Assembly (NCBI RefSeq): GCF_003121985.1
Contig: NZ_QEWP01000015.1
Coordinates: 37,844 to 101,843 of the forward strand
Origin: Marinilabilia rubra
GTDB taxonomy: Bacteria; Bacteroidota; Bacteroidia; Bacteroidales; Marinilabiliaceae
Reading direction: 5' to 3'
DNA length: 64,000 nt
A model generated the notes under the pieces. The model saw only the letters and a program-made list of their open reading frames with translations, had not been told where the DNA came from and ran no database searches. The translations under genes and the position numbers were made by a program. This document shows, in pieces, positions 9,201 to 17,450 of the stretch (position 1 is the first letter of the stretch; each line of letters starts with the position of its first letter).

Positions 9201-9530
9201 GAGGCTTCGCTCGATGTCTTCCCCCACATAAAACTGCACAATCATCATGGCCCCGCCCGGCGATGAAGTTGAATAAACATATTCGATTCCTGTAACGTTG
9301 GAAATTACTTTTTCCAGTGGTTTGGTAATTCTGGCCTCCACTTCCTCCGGACCGGCCCCCGGATACCTTACAAAGATATCTGCAATGGGAACGTCAATCT
9401 GAGGTTCCTCCTCACGGGGTGTTAAATAAGAACTGTAAGCTCCTATCAACAGGAATACCACCATGAGCAGAGGTGTAAGCTTGGAGTTTATGAATAGTTT
9501 TGCTATTGTTCCGGCTATACCTGTCTTCAT
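6294..9530 (-). CDS. RND efflux transporter permease (HAE type)
   Basis: A 1078-residue inner-membrane proton-driven exporter of the AcrB/RND superfamily. It has an N-terminal transmembrane segment (about 13-35) and PREEEPQI, then two porter domains and two six-helix bundles. The proton-relay helix 4 carries VVDDSIIIAEN with the Asp pair D418-D419. That Asp pair is typical of hydrophobe/amphiphile exporters, whereas heavy-metal CusA/CzcA types have DG at this point. TM helices around 345-400, 465-505, 545-565 and 900-1050 are clear. It sits third in a tolC-adaptor-permease order and probably forms one tripartite pump with them. Substrate unknown. Confidence 0.93.
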   Translation of the reverse strand: MKTGIAGTIAKLFINSKLTPLLMVVFLLIGAYSSYLTPREEEPQIDVPIADIFVRYPGAGPEEVEARITKPLEKVISNVTGIEYVYSTSSPGGAMMIVQFYVGEDIERSLVKMYNEIIKNMDKMPKGISMPLIKTRSIDDVPVLGLTLWSENYSDYQLRRLAQELNSEIEKVNEVAETKVIGGRSRSVRVVLDREKMEAYHIDPLMISQQINQSNKQVTSGDFNKNDEAINVKAGSFFESARELKNLVVGVQNGHPVYLKQVADVTDGPELPETYVSFGYGMGKKEKLEQTPGDYPAVTISVAKRRGADAMRVSDQILDKVDHLRNDLIPADVNVDISRNYGATASHKVGELLMHLLGAIVAVTFVVMLAMGWRGGLVVFISVPITFALTLFSYYFLDYTLNRITLFALVFVTGIVVDDSIIIAENMHRHFKMNRMPPWQAAIRSIDEVGNPTILATFTVIAAVIPMVFVSGLMGPYMSPMPIGASIAMMLSLIIALVVTPWLGFRLLRHQDKKEDKPYKLEETGIYRLYKRSMMPLIDSKWKRWGFIGGVTVLLMGSMLLFALKVVTVKILPFDNKNEFQVVVDMPEGTTLERTAMVTKEIATYLKQDKLVSDYQTYVGTAAPINFNGLVRHYDLRRSDNVADIQVNLLPKGERDLQSHDIAKALRPEIHRIASRYNANVKVVEVPPGPPVLSTLVAEVYGPDRETQIQIAEKVKALLHNTENVVDVDWQMEDDQKEFFFNVDKEKAALAGISTEQVVGALNMALHGREVSTLYDEDEYKQVGISLRLDEQQRSSIRDLEKLKLMSKNGTMVPVGDIADIEERVKGKSIYRKNQKRVVYVTADVAGELESPVYAMLDISERLKSIDLPEGYSLGEYYKGQPQKEDNYGLKWDGEWQITYEVFRDLGTAFAVVLVIIYMLIVGWFQNTKVPFVMMVAIPLSLVGIILGHMILGAFFTATSMIGMIALAGIMVRNSILLIDFVNLRLADDVPLKQAVIEAGAVRTIPILLTAGTVVIGAFVILFDPIFQGLAISLMGGTIASTFLTLILVPLIFYMTERKRYEEPSESDKDEKEIQSDK

Positions 9531-9762
9531 TATATATATTTTTCTTAGTTACCGACTGTTAGAGATTAGAGATTAGAGGTTAGAGATTAGAGGTTGGAGG
9601 TTAGAGGTTAGAGGTTAGAGGCTAGAGGTTGGATCCATATCAGGCATATTAGGGGATTTTAGTTGTGTTTTCTATCGATGGATCATGAGATTTTCCCTGA
9701 AGCACCGGGATTAGAAAAAACATTCCCATTCTTACATAGCCTCCTCTATCACAGAATATTCC
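9531..9762. repeat. Degenerate heptanucleotide tandem repeat in spacer
   Basis: From about 9559 to 9631 the unit TTAGAGG/TTAGAGA repeats about ten times with small changes. It is followed at 9638-9665 by a 28-base motif shared with 4638-4665. There is no coding signal. The spacer lies within the pump operon between permease and adaptor. Confidence 0.7.
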
Positions 9763-9927
9763 AGTGTCAAGTCAAGCATAGTCTGATGGCCCAGGCCTTG
9801 CTCTTTCTACCTTGTGCTTCTCAAAAAAAAGACCCACGTAGCTACGGCTATGCTTACTTTTTTGTTGATTTGCACAAGGTGATAAATAGCGGCAGCTTAC
9901 CCGACATTCTACACCTGACTTGACACT
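9763..9927. repeat. MITE-like element D with perfect 12-bp terminal inverted repeats
   Basis: The element begins AGTGTCAAGTCA (9763-9774) and ends TGACTTGACACT (9916-9927), a perfect 12-bp inverted repeat around 165 bases. The interior has imperfect dyad symmetry around ACCTTGTGC and GCACAAGGT. Its right end overlaps the TAG stop codon (9926-9928) of the adaptor gene. No open frame of note. Confidence 0.7.
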
Positions 9928-10996
9928 AGTTTACCTCCACCAAAATTCCATCATATAACCGGGCATCGTGTTCGGTAATGTACCTTTCACCGGATTTTAC
10001 CCCTGATAGAATTTCTGTTTTACCGTTGAGTTCTCTACCCGGGCGAATCCAGCGCATCAAGGCTTTATCCTGAGGACTCACCATCCAGATACCGGTGAGC
10101 TGGCCTCTTTTAACGATCAAGTCAGAAGGCACTTCAATCACTTGCTCTGTACCATGATGCAGCTTGACATTGGCAAACATTCCTGATTTAACGGCGGATG
10201 CCTGACCCTCATCCGGCATTAATCCGATAAGAATTTCATACTGAGGTCCGGAGAATTTACTGGAAGGACTGATATTGGTAATAACACCTTTCACAGTCTC
10301 CTCTACTGAGGATATCTCAACCATAGCTGTATCTCCGGCAGACCAAAGATTCATTTCACTTTCCGGAATTCGCGACAATACTTCAAAAGCACCTGGCGCT
10401 TCAATGGCCAGCAAAGGCATGCCCGGAGAAGCCATATCGCCTGTATTCACAAATTTGTTAATTACAGTGCCATCGTAGGGCGACCGGATATTGGCATATT
10501 GCAACATCTCATCCACTTCCCTGCGACGCTGTTTGGCTGCCTCCAGGCGGGCTTCCGCCATTTTATACTGAGTTTTGATATCGTCGAACTCTTTCTGAGT
10601 TGCACTCTCTTTATCATAAAGGGTTTTAATGCGCCTGAAGTTGGTTTCCACATTTTCGAAAGCCGCTGTAGCTTCGGCAATACCGGCCTCCACTTGCTGT
10701 TCTTTGGCATTAATGGCATTGCTGCGAATGGATATCAGAAGATCACCTTTTTTTACCCGATCCCCCTTCTCCACCAATATTTGCTCAACCTGTCCCATGA
10801 GACGGGTGGCAACGGCAGATTGCTTTTGCGCCTGAACAATACCTGTATAATCATATACTTTGGGATTGCTGGAGGATTCAACGGTGGTGGCTTTCACCTT
10901 TGCACCGGCTTGCTTTTTAGTTTCTTTTTCAGAACCGGAGCAGGAGGATATCAAAACTCCGGCAACAATCAATATTAGTAAGGATATATTCTTCAT
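9926..10996 (-). CDS. RND efflux periplasmic adaptor (HlyD/MFP), lipoprotein
   Basis: A 356-residue membrane-fusion protein that bridges the inner-membrane pump and the outer-membrane channel. The lipobox VLISSC gives Cys19 as lipid anchor. The barrel-sandwich half GQVEQILVEKGDRVKKGDLL is followed by a helical hairpin (about 80-165, rich in Ala, Glu, Lys and Arg), the second lipoyl half YANIRSPYDGTVINKFVNTGDMAS, then beta-barrel and membrane-proximal domains. It lies between the outer-membrane factor (154-base gap) and the permease (395-base, repeat-filled gap). The TAG stop is shared with the end of an inverted-repeat element. Confidence 0.93.
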   Translation of the reverse strand: MKNISLLILIVAGVLISSCSGSEKETKKQAGAKVKATTVESSSNPKVYDYTGIVQAQKQSAVATRLMGQVEQILVEKGDRVKKGDLLISIRSNAINAKEQQVEAGIAEATAAFENVETNFRRIKTLYDKESATQKEFDDIKTQYKMAEARLEAAKQRRREVDEMLQYANIRSPYDGTVINKFVNTGDMASPGMPLLAIEAPGAFEVLSRIPESEMNLWSAGDTAMVEISSVEETVKGVITNISPSSKFSGPQYEILIGLMPDEGQASAVKSGMFANVKLHHGTEQVIEVPSDLIVKRGQLTGIWMVSPQDKALMRWIRPGRELNGKTEILSGVKSGERYITEHDARLYDGILVEVN

Positions 10997-11080
10997 AACT
11001 CTAAAAATTTTATTTGGTTAAGTTTTTTGCTGAAATTTTCTCTTCCAAACTGTAAGTAATTACTCATTAACAATTCTTTT

Positions 11081-11143
11081 GCGCTCAAGCTCCCGAAGGA
11101 TCGGGACAGGCTGCGCGGGCTTTTACTTCTTTTCTTCATTCAC
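11081..11143. repeat. Interspersed repeat with an inserted micro-palindrome
   Basis: This is an inverted relative of 4931-4983: both share GCGCTCAAGC and GCGCGGGCTTTTACTTCTTTTC. Here the two halves are separated by extra bases that contain the palindrome TCCCGAAGGATCGGGA (11091-11106). That suggests the palindrome was inserted into an older repeat. Confidence 0.6.
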
Positions 11144-11149
11144 CCGGTT

Positions 11150-12487
11150 CTATTCTGCTTCCATCAGATATTCCAGATAGAAAACAGCATTATTATAATT
11201 GTAAAGTGCATTCAGTCTTTCCAGTTGCTTTTGAGAGTAAGCAGCCTCGGCAGCCAGCAGATCAGATGTTCGTTCAAGTCCCTCCTTGTAGCGATCCTTC
11301 CTGATGCGCAAGGCTTCTTTCATTTGCTGTTCGGCAAGTTGACCGGCATTCAATGAATTCCCGGCCACTTTCAATTTTCTTCGTGCTTTATCGAGCTCCA
11401 TGCGATTCTTGTCCACATATTCGTTTTTCCTGATTTCGGCCAGTTGTGCATTAGCCTTAGCCTTCTTTACTGATGCCAGGTTTTTGTTTCCGGAGAAGAG
11501 AGTCCATTGCAACTTGGCTCCTACAACCCAGCTTTCGGCATCAAAACCGGTAAGTTCATCACCATGAAAATTATACCCTCCAAACGCATTTAGACGAGGC
11601 AGAAACTTCATTTTTTGCATGCCAACCATCTTATTTCGGGCCTTCACGCCACTTGACATGGCCAAGACATCGCTACGGGTTTGCAAGTCAAATTCGGAGG
11701 CATTGACAGTGAGCAACACCTTAGAAAGTTCCTCCCCGGGAATAATACGCTCATCGATGTCACGTCCTAAAAGAAAAGCCAGCATTTGTCCGGCCGAAAC
11801 CACATCGTTTTGGGCTTCTTCAATTTTTGCCTGAAGATCAAGCACCCTTACATTGGCTGCCATCACATCTGCCTTATTCACATAACCCTGATCCTGATTA
11901 TCCCGGGCAATGCGATGATTTTCTTTGGCATGCTTTAGCGCTTCCTCCAAAACGTTATGTTTAGCCTGAGCCAGTTGTATGGCATAATAAGACTGCTTCA
12001 CCATATATTTGATGTAATATTTCATATGAGCAGCTTTCTGTTTGGAAGCCTCCAGTTTGTGGGATACCGCCTTTCTGCCTGCAAAAGCATCGGGATTGAT
12101 TAAAGGTTGCTCCACCATGACGCCCAGATTGAAATCTGTAATCTCTTCCGGATCATTCAACAACTCAGGATTAAAATCTGACTGGGCAACAATCTCCTGC
12201 TGCAGCTTGATACCAAAGGCAGCCAATGGATTATTGGTATGGGTAACGGTTTCTGACAGATTGATCCTGGGCAGGAACGTAGCCAGGGTTGAGCGGTACT
12301 CCGCTTTCTGGCTTAATACTTCCTGCGCAGACTTTTGAATTTGCCAGTTGTTGGCTTCTGCTACTTCAAGAACTTCATCCAGCGTCCAGGTTTTTGAAGT
12401 ATCCTGTTGGGCCTTCAATGTTGCAGGTAACAACATCAGTGTTGCCATCAGTAATTTGATTTTAGCGCCTAAAAGTATTTTTCTCAT
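11150..12487 (-). CDS. TolC-family outer-membrane efflux channel
   Basis: A 445-residue outer-membrane factor with a signal peptide (cleavage near TLKAQQ, about residue 27). It has the duplicated OEP layout: helix pairs rich in Ala, Lys and Glu with LDEVLEVAEANNWQIQKSAQEV at the start of repeat 1 and KANAQLAEIRKNEYVDKNRM in repeat 2. It is first in the pump transcription unit and is preceded by a good promoter at 12573-12603. It provides the exit duct for the RND permease encoded downstream. Confidence 0.92.
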   Translation of the reverse strand: MRKILLGAKIKLLMATLMLLPATLKAQQDTSKTWTLDEVLEVAEANNWQIQKSAQEVLSQKAEYRSTLATFLPRINLSETVTHTNNPLAAFGIKLQQEIVAQSDFNPELLNDPEEITDFNLGVMVEQPLINPDAFAGRKAVSHKLEASKQKAAHMKYYIKYMVKQSYYAIQLAQAKHNVLEEALKHAKENHRIARDNQDQGYVNKADVMAANVRVLDLQAKIEEAQNDVVSAGQMLAFLLGRDIDERIIPGEELSKVLLTVNASEFDLQTRSDVLAMSSGVKARNKMVGMQKMKFLPRLNAFGGYNFHGDELTGFDAESWVVGAKLQWTLFSGNKNLASVKKAKANAQLAEIRKNEYVDKNRMELDKARRKLKVAGNSLNAGQLAEQQMKEALRIRKDRYKEGLERTSDLLAAEAAYSQKQLERLNALYNYNNAVFYLEYLMEAE

Positions 12488-12572
12488 AAATATTGAATAT
12501 TTGCCGTTTCACTTTTAATTAATCTCTGCTTCAATTTGCCAGGATGACTACCTGGGATATTAATTGAGGGTG

Positions 12573-12603
12573 CAAAGTAAATAGATGGAGACCAATATTC
12601 CAA
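12573..12603 (-). promoter_or_regulatory. Promoter of the efflux operon
   Basis: Read on the minus strand, TTG (12601-12603), a 20-base spacer and TTACTTTG (12573-12580) fit the Bacteroidota -33/-7 pattern closely. The site is about 85 bases upstream of the tolC-like start. Confidence 0.55.
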
Positions 12604-13075
12604 TATTCACATATGTAAAAATGTAGATTAGTTGTTAAAATAGTAAAACAAAGGGCTAGGAGTAAATAATAGTCAGATAGTTACAAAAGAGATTGGCTTA
12701 AATTTAGAATAGCAATTTTTCCAAAGTCCCCGAATGGGGGCAAATATGAATAACCCCGGGTACACCTGCCCGGGGTTGAAAATAAGGGTATTATCGGTCT
12801 CTGAAAGAGGCCAAAATTTCATAAATCATTAAAATCCCCGGAATAGTTGGCCCCTTTTAGGGACCCTGCAGCTTCGACATCTCTCCCCCCCCGGGCATAT
12901 CTGCCCGGGGTTATCTAAGTTTGCCCCTTTTCAGGGACTTGATGGATTAGCATTTTATGCATCATGTAGGTATTTAAAAGAAAAACCTAATTGTTAATAT
13001 CATCGCAAGTATAAACTAGAGCCAAGAGATTTTAGTGGATAGATTTTGGAATACTAATAGTGAATAGTAAATACA
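12604..13075. repeat. Spacer with C/G-rich palindromes
   Basis: No gene seen. Paired palindromic blocks occur: CCCCGGGTACACCTGCCCGGGG (12753-12774) and CCCGGGCATATCTGCCCGGGG (about 12892-12913). Flanking motifs of the type GCCCCTTTTAGGGAC and GTCCCCGAATGGGGGC recur nearby. They form strong hairpins in either strand and look like a small repeat family between the two transcription units. Confidence 0.5.
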
Positions 13076-13110
13076 TAAAAAACACCCGTCGGTAATCCCA
13101 CAGGTGCTAT
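13076..13110 (-). terminator. Possible terminator after the nitroreductase gene
   Basis: On the minus strand a CACC...GGTG stem is followed by a run of T (positions 13077-13085 read A on the plus strand), just downstream of the stop at 13133. The stem is short. Confidence 0.4.
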
Positions 13111-13132
13111 AAATCGTCCTTAAAAATAGCTT

Positions 13133-13876
13133 CTAATCCAAAAAGCCCTGTTTCTTCAAAACGTCGAGATAGACTTTACTGAAATGCTCATTGTTGGCTT
13201 TGGTATAACGAACATCGGTAAAGACCTGGGCAAGAGTTTCTTTTTCATTCTCCGCTACAAACTGCTTATTGGCTTCCAGCTCTTCTTTCTCTTGATACAA
13301 GCGATCGATGTCCTCCATAGAATAATCCTTGTAAGTTTCCTGATGCACCACTGCCTCAAGGGGAAGACGTTCAGTTTGTGCCGGATCTTCATCGGGCCAG
13401 CCCAGTGTTACGGTGGCCACCGGAACCACGCCTTTGGGCAGATTGAGGATATCAATAATTTTATCAGCGTTGTAAGTTACTGTGCCGAGGTAACAAATAC
13501 CCAGGCCTCTAGATTCGGCAGCAACACAAACATTCTGGGCAACCAGCAACGCATCAATGGCGGCAGCCACAAAAGACTGGAAATTATCATATCCCGGCTC
13601 AGCATTTCGCTGTCGGCACCACTTGTTAAAACGGTTGAAATCGGCACAGAAAGTCAGGGAAACAGGAGCATTTTTAAAAACAGGCTGACCAAAATGGGTA
13701 GGCGCCAATTTCTCTTTCATCTCCTCATCGCGGGTAACCACAATGCTGTAAACCTGCATATTTCCGGTTGTCGATGCCCGGGTGCCGGCAGTAAGTATGT
13801 CACTCAGTAAAGTATCATCAATGGGTTGGTCGGTGTATTTTCTGATTGTGCGGTGATTAAGTAGTACGTCCATCAT
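13133..13876 (-). CDS. NfsA-type nitroreductase family protein
   Basis: A 247-residue FMN-dependent oxidoreductase. The N-terminal LNHRTIRKYTDQPIDDTLL and ASTTGNMQVYSIVV bind FMN phosphate. The middle AAIDALLVAQNVCVAAESRGLGICYLGTV and LPKGVVPVATVTLGWPDE are the conserved helix and the loop that close over the flavin. The length and C-terminal helical extension match NfsA/FRP-type enzymes, which reduce nitroaromatics, quinones or flavins with NADPH. It appears monocistronic. Confidence 0.9.
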   Translation of the reverse strand: MMDVLLNHRTIRKYTDQPIDDTLLSDILTAGTRASTTGNMQVYSIVVTRDEEMKEKLAPTHFGQPVFKNAPVSLTFCADFNRFNKWCRQRNAEPGYDNFQSFVAAAIDALLVAQNVCVAAESRGLGICYLGTVTYNADKIIDILNLPKGVVPVATVTLGWPDEDPAQTERLPLEAVVHQETYKDYSMEDIDRLYQEKEELEANKQFVAENEKETLAQVFTDVRYTKANNEHFSKVYLDVLKKQGFLD

Positions 13877-13896
13877 AATTACAGATCATTTATTTT

Positions 13897-13953
13897 TCCC
13901 GAGGAGTCGGGATTAGATATCCGGGTGAATAATTCAGCTTCATGGCAAAGCTA
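13897..13953 (-). promoter_or_regulatory. Leader of nitroreductase gene with -7 element and micro-palindrome
   Basis: TAGCTTTG (minus strand, 13946-13953) matches the Bacteroidota -7 element, but no clear TTG lies at the right distance. The transcribed leader would contain the palindrome TCCCGAGGAGTCGGGA at 13897-13912. Confidence 0.4.
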
Positions 13954-14041
13954 CAAAAAAGCCAGAAAATGAGTCTTTAGATCATGAGATTTTGAGATTT
14001 AAGAAATCAACAGGCAGAAGTTTGAATGGGAATAGAAAAGC

Positions 14042-14175
14042 GAGGTTGTCACAAAAGTATAAAATATCAAATTGCATGTCATGTTGAGCGGAGGCGAAAC
14101 ATCTGTTTTTCAAACAAAAAGATTCTTCGACAAGCTCAGAATGACATCAAAATTGGACTTTTGAGACAGCTTCTC
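14042..14175 (+). repeat. MITE-like repeat family A, copy 2
   Basis: This copy has GAGGTTGTC at the left and GACAGCTTCTC at the right. It carries the same interior as copy 1 in reverse orientation (CATGTTGAGCGGAGGCGAAA, then TTCTTCGACAAGCTCAGAAT). It ends 16 bases before the stop codon of the AraC gene, so it may act as its 3' hairpin. Confidence 0.8.
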
Positions 14176-14191
14176 ATGCAAATACGTTAGT

Positions 14192-15112
14192 TCACTCTTC
14201 CGGGGTCCACTCAAATTCTCTCCGGTAGCGGGCAGGAGAGACTCCGGTGATTTGTTTAAAAATTCTGGAGAAATGAAAACGATCGGCAAAACCAGTTTGA
14301 ACAGCAATATCATCAATGGTGTAATTGGAATGGTGCAACAGGGCACAGGCATTTTCAATCCTTTTCTTTTTCACATAGCGCTGGGGAGATTCTCCGGTTT
14401 CCTTTGTAAAAAGCCGGGTAAAAGCATTGGTAGCCATACCGGCCTTTCGTGCCAAAACTTCGTTATGAAGGGGTTTATGCAAATTCTTTTCTATATACCC
14501 CAAAACCTCAAGAATTCTAAAATCATTAGACTTTAAATCCCATCGCGCTTCCGGAACATCGGCCAGCAAATCTCCAATAAGGGATTGAATATTGAGTGCT
14601 GAATAAAAATTAAATCGCGTAAAATCCACTGTAAGATTATCTATGATGGCATTTATCTTTTCCCTTAAATGAGGGGTCAGATCAAACACAAATACTCCGG
14701 AGGAAACATTGTCGTAAGGCATGCCAAGATTAAAATGGATAAATAAATGCAGAACGTTCCCCATGGCATCTATATCCTTTTCCGAAATCTGATCAGACAT
14801 ACGGGCACCCTCCAGTTCGTATTCTTTTCCTGACCCAATTTTCCCCGATAGAGCTGTGGAAAATGATGTATTGGGAGCAATCATAATGACTTTGTCAGGG
14901 TTTAATTCATATCTCTCCCCTTCAAAGAAGATGCTTGCACCAGCAATCTTATTGTAATAGATGCGCCAGTAAGGATATGCCAATTCTTTAAACTCCCATT
15001 TACGCAACCACCAGTAGCGGCAACATAGTAAACGCAAGTTAAACCGCGGAAACAACTGCAACACATCAGACGGGTCTCCCCGATCGGGAATTTTAAAAAA
15101 GGTATCCTTCAT
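14192..15112 (-). CDS. AraC-family transcriptional regulator, probably of the fucose operon
   Basis: A 306-residue protein with an N-terminal ligand-binding/cupin-like half (for example YYNKIAGASIFFEGERYELNPD at about 50-75) and a C-terminal AraC/XylS DNA-binding domain. Both helix-turn-helix motifs are visible: VLARKAGMATNAFTRLFTKE and IDDIAVQTGFADRFHFSRIF, followed by TGVSPARYRREF. It is transcribed away from fucI across a 365-base shared intergenic region. This is the usual arrangement for a local activator of the neighbouring sugar operon, so an L-fucose-pathway intermediate is the likely ligand. That is an inference from position. Confidence 0.88.
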   Translation of the reverse strand: MKDTFFKIPDRGDPSDVLQLFPRFNLRLLCCRYWWLRKWEFKELAYPYWRIYYNKIAGASIFFEGERYELNPDKVIMIAPNTSFSTALSGKIGSGKEYELEGARMSDQISEKDIDAMGNVLHLFIHFNLGMPYDNVSSGVFVFDLTPHLREKINAIIDNLTVDFTRFNFYSALNIQSLIGDLLADVPEARWDLKSNDFRILEVLGYIEKNLHKPLHNEVLARKAGMATNAFTRLFTKETGESPQRYVKKKRIENACALLHHSNYTIDDIAVQTGFADRFHFSRIFKQITGVSPARYRREFEWTPEE

Positions 15113-15477
15113 CTGAGTCAGGAGATTGTTAGATTTTTAGACATGAGATATAGTTTATTAACATTCAAGTCACACAGATCATCCCAACACCTATATATTA
15201 CTGATTATCTATAGATTAACTACATTTCATTTAAATTATTCTCTTTCAAAAAACAGAGAAAAAAGGCGTAAATAATCGACAAACAAGTGCGACATGTTTA
15301 AAACAGATACAAAAATATCAAATTCGAACATTTATTAATAACAAAATACTGCCGAATTTTGAATTAGTTTTTTCAGCAACATATTTCATCAACTCATTTA
15401 ATCAACACAAAGCTTCTTATCCCGCCCATTTTCCCTGAATATAAAACACTCAGCAACCAGTAAAAAAATCACAAAAC
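15113..15477. promoter_or_regulatory. Divergent control region between araC-type gene and fucI
   Basis: This AT-rich 365-base spacer separates two divergent genes and must hold both promoters and any regulator site. I could not identify a convincing TAnnTTTG element or a clear direct repeat of AraC type. At 15129-15153 there is one copy of the recurrent TTAGATTTTTAGACATGAGA motif. Confidence 0.4.
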
Positions 15478-17265
15478 ATGTCAAAAAGATTAATAGGAAA
15501 CTTGCCTAAAGTTGGTATTCGACCAGTCATTGACGGCCGAGAGAGAGGCGTTCGGGAATCACTTGAATCTCAGGTTATGGAATTGGCCAAAGCTGCAGCA
15601 GAGTTCATAAAAGAAAACCTGCGTTTCCCGGACGGAGAACCGGTAGAGTGCGTAATCGCTGACACCACAATTGGAGGCGTGGCCGAAGCAGCAATGTGTG
15701 CCGGTAAGTTTCAGAAAGAAGGCGTTGGCGTTTCATTGACTGTAACCCCCTGCTGGTGTTACGGCACAGAAGTAATGGACACCGACCCGCTTATTCCAAA
15801 GGCTGTATGGGGTTTTAACGGGACCGAACGCCCCGGAGCTGTTTACCTGGCGGCAGCCCTGGCCGGTTACACCCAGAAAGGGCTACCGGCATTTGGGATT
15901 TACGGACGTGATGTTCAGGATTCAGATGACAACAGCATTCCTCCGGATGTAAAAGAAAAAATACTCCGCTTCACAAAAGCAGCACTGGCCGTAGCCCAGA
16001 TGAAAGGCAAATCCTATCTCTCTGTTGGATACAGCTCCATGGGCATTGCAGGATCGATGGTGGACAACAATTTCTTCCAGGATTACCTGGGCATCCGTAC
16101 CGAATTCGTTGACTCAACCGAAATCATCCGTCGCATAGAAGAAAACATTTACGACAAAGAAGAGTTTGAAAAAGCCCTTGAGTGGACCCGCCAATACTGC
16201 AAAGAAGGCGAAGACCCAAACAAACGGGACATTCAGGTTGATCAAAAACAGAAAGTTCACGAATGGGAAACAGTCGTTAAAATGGCCATCATCATGCGGG
16301 ATATGATGATTGGAAACCCCAAACTTGCAGAGATGGGCTTTCGCGAAGAAGGATTGGGACGTAATGCCATAGTTGCGGGTTTTCAGGGACAGCGCCAATG
16401 GACCGACTATATGCCAAATGGAGACTTTATGGAAGCCATCCTCAACTCCTCATTCGACTGGAACGGCATTCGTGAAGCCTTTGTGGTGGCTACAGAAAAT
16501 GACAGTCTCAACGGGGTTGCCATGCTCTTCGGACATCTCGTATCCAATACCGCCCAAATGTTTTCGGATGTCAGAACTTACTGGAGTCCGGATGCCGTAA
16601 AACGTGTAACCGGAAAAGCTTTGTCAGGTCTGGCACGGGACGGGATTATTCACCTTATCAATTCAGGTTCAACGACACTGGACGCAACAGGTCAACAAAA
16701 AGACAGCTCATCAAAGCCAGCTATGAAGCCATTTTGGGAAATAACTGAAGAAGACAAAGAGAAATGTCTGAATAATACCCAATGGCCCCAGGCAGACCGC
16801 GAATACTTCCGCGGTGGTGGTTTTTCTTCTCTGTTTAAAACCGAAGGTGAAATGCCGGTAACGATGAGTCGCGTCAACCTGGTAAAAGGTCTGGGGCCGG
16901 TTCTTCAGATTGCAGAAGGATGGACCGTCGATATTCCCGAGGATATCCATGAAGTTTTGGATCAACGCACCAACCCTACATGGCCCACCACCTGGTTTGT
17001 ACCACGGACCAATGGCAAAGGTGCTTTTGAGGACGTCTATTCGGTAATGGCCAACTGGGGTGCCAATCACGGGGCCATCAGTTACGGACACATCGGAGCT
17101 GACTTAATCACCCTGGCATCGATGCTGAGAATACCGGTATCTATGCACAATGTGGATGAGGGGCAGATATTCAGACCCAGCGCATGGGCCTCATTCGGAG
17201 CCGAAAAAGAGGGTGCCGATTACAGAGCTTGTGAGACTTACGGGCCATTATATGGCATTAAATAG
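15478..17265 (+). CDS. fucI: L-fucose isomerase
   Basis: This 595-residue enzyme interconverts L-fucose and L-fuculose, the first catabolic step, with Mn2+. It starts [20 protein letters not shown], as in the family, and has [12 protein letters not shown] and [20 protein letters not shown]. Metal ligands are Glu340 (VVATEND) and Asp364 (MFSDVRTYW). Their 24-residue spacing equals that in E. coli FucI, and a C-terminal His is present in SYGHIGADL. Length is near-identical to E. coli FucI (591). It is first gene of a plus-strand fucose operon with kinase, mutarotase and permease. Confidence 0.97.
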   Translation: MSKRLIGNLPKVGIRPVIDGRERGVRESLESQVMELAKAAAEFIKENLRFPDGEPVECVIADTTIGGVAEAAMCAGKFQKEGVGVSLTVTPCWCYGTEVMDTDPLIPKAVWGFNGTERPGAVYLAAALAGYTQKGLPAFGIYGRDVQDSDDNSIPPDVKEKILRFTKAALAVAQMKGKSYLSVGYSSMGIAGSMVDNNFFQDYLGIRTEFVDSTEIIRRIEENIYDKEEFEKALEWTRQYCKEGEDPNKRDIQVDQKQKVHEWETVVKMAIIMRDMMIGNPKLAEMGFREEGLGRNAIVAGFQGQRQWTDYMPNGDFMEAILNSSFDWNGIREAFVVATENDSLNGVAMLFGHLVSNTAQMFSDVRTYWSPDAVKRVTGKALSGLARDGIIHLINSGSTTLDATGQQKDSSSKPAMKPFWEITEEDKEKCLNNTQWPQADREYFRGGGFSSLFKTEGEMPVTMSRVNLVKGLGPVLQIAEGWTVDIPEDIHEVLDQRTNPTWPTTWFVPRTNGKGAFEDVYSVMANWGANHGAISYGHIGADLITLASMLRIPVSMHNVDEGQIFRPSAWASFGAEKEGADYRACETYGPLYGIK

Positions 17266-17297
17266 ATTAACATTTGTTTTTAGGTTAAAGGGAGAAT

Positions 17298-17417
17298 GAG
17301 GTTGTCCGAAAAGTATAAAACAACTAAAACGTGTCATGTTGAAAGTAGTCGAATCAAAGGAAGAGATTCTTCGACAAGCTCAGAATGACATCAATTTTGG
17401 ACTTTTCGGGCAGCCTC
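17298..17417 (+). repeat. MITE-like repeat family A, copy 3, inside the fuc operon
   Basis: The ends GAGGTTGTCCGAAAAGT and ACTTTTCGGGCAGCCTC are inverted repeats. The interior retains TTCTTCGACAAGCTCAGAAT. It fills most of the 185-base gap between fucI and the kinase gene, so it is transcribed if these form one operon. Terminal changes are compensatory (TCCGAAAAG pairs with CTTTTCGGG). Confidence 0.8.
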
Positions 17418-17450
17418 GTTTAAATCTAAATCAAATCAACACTTTTCTCT

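Noticed and set aside
6294..9530. Heavy-metal (CusA/CzcA) exporter
   Set aside because: The helix-4 relay reads VVDDSIIIAEN with two Asp, as in drug-type pumps. Metal exporters have DG at this place.
15075..15089. Another micro-palindrome (CCCCGATCGGGA)
   Set aside because: It lies inside the AraC-family coding sequence (PDRGD codons), is shorter and lacks the four-base loop, so it is probably chance.
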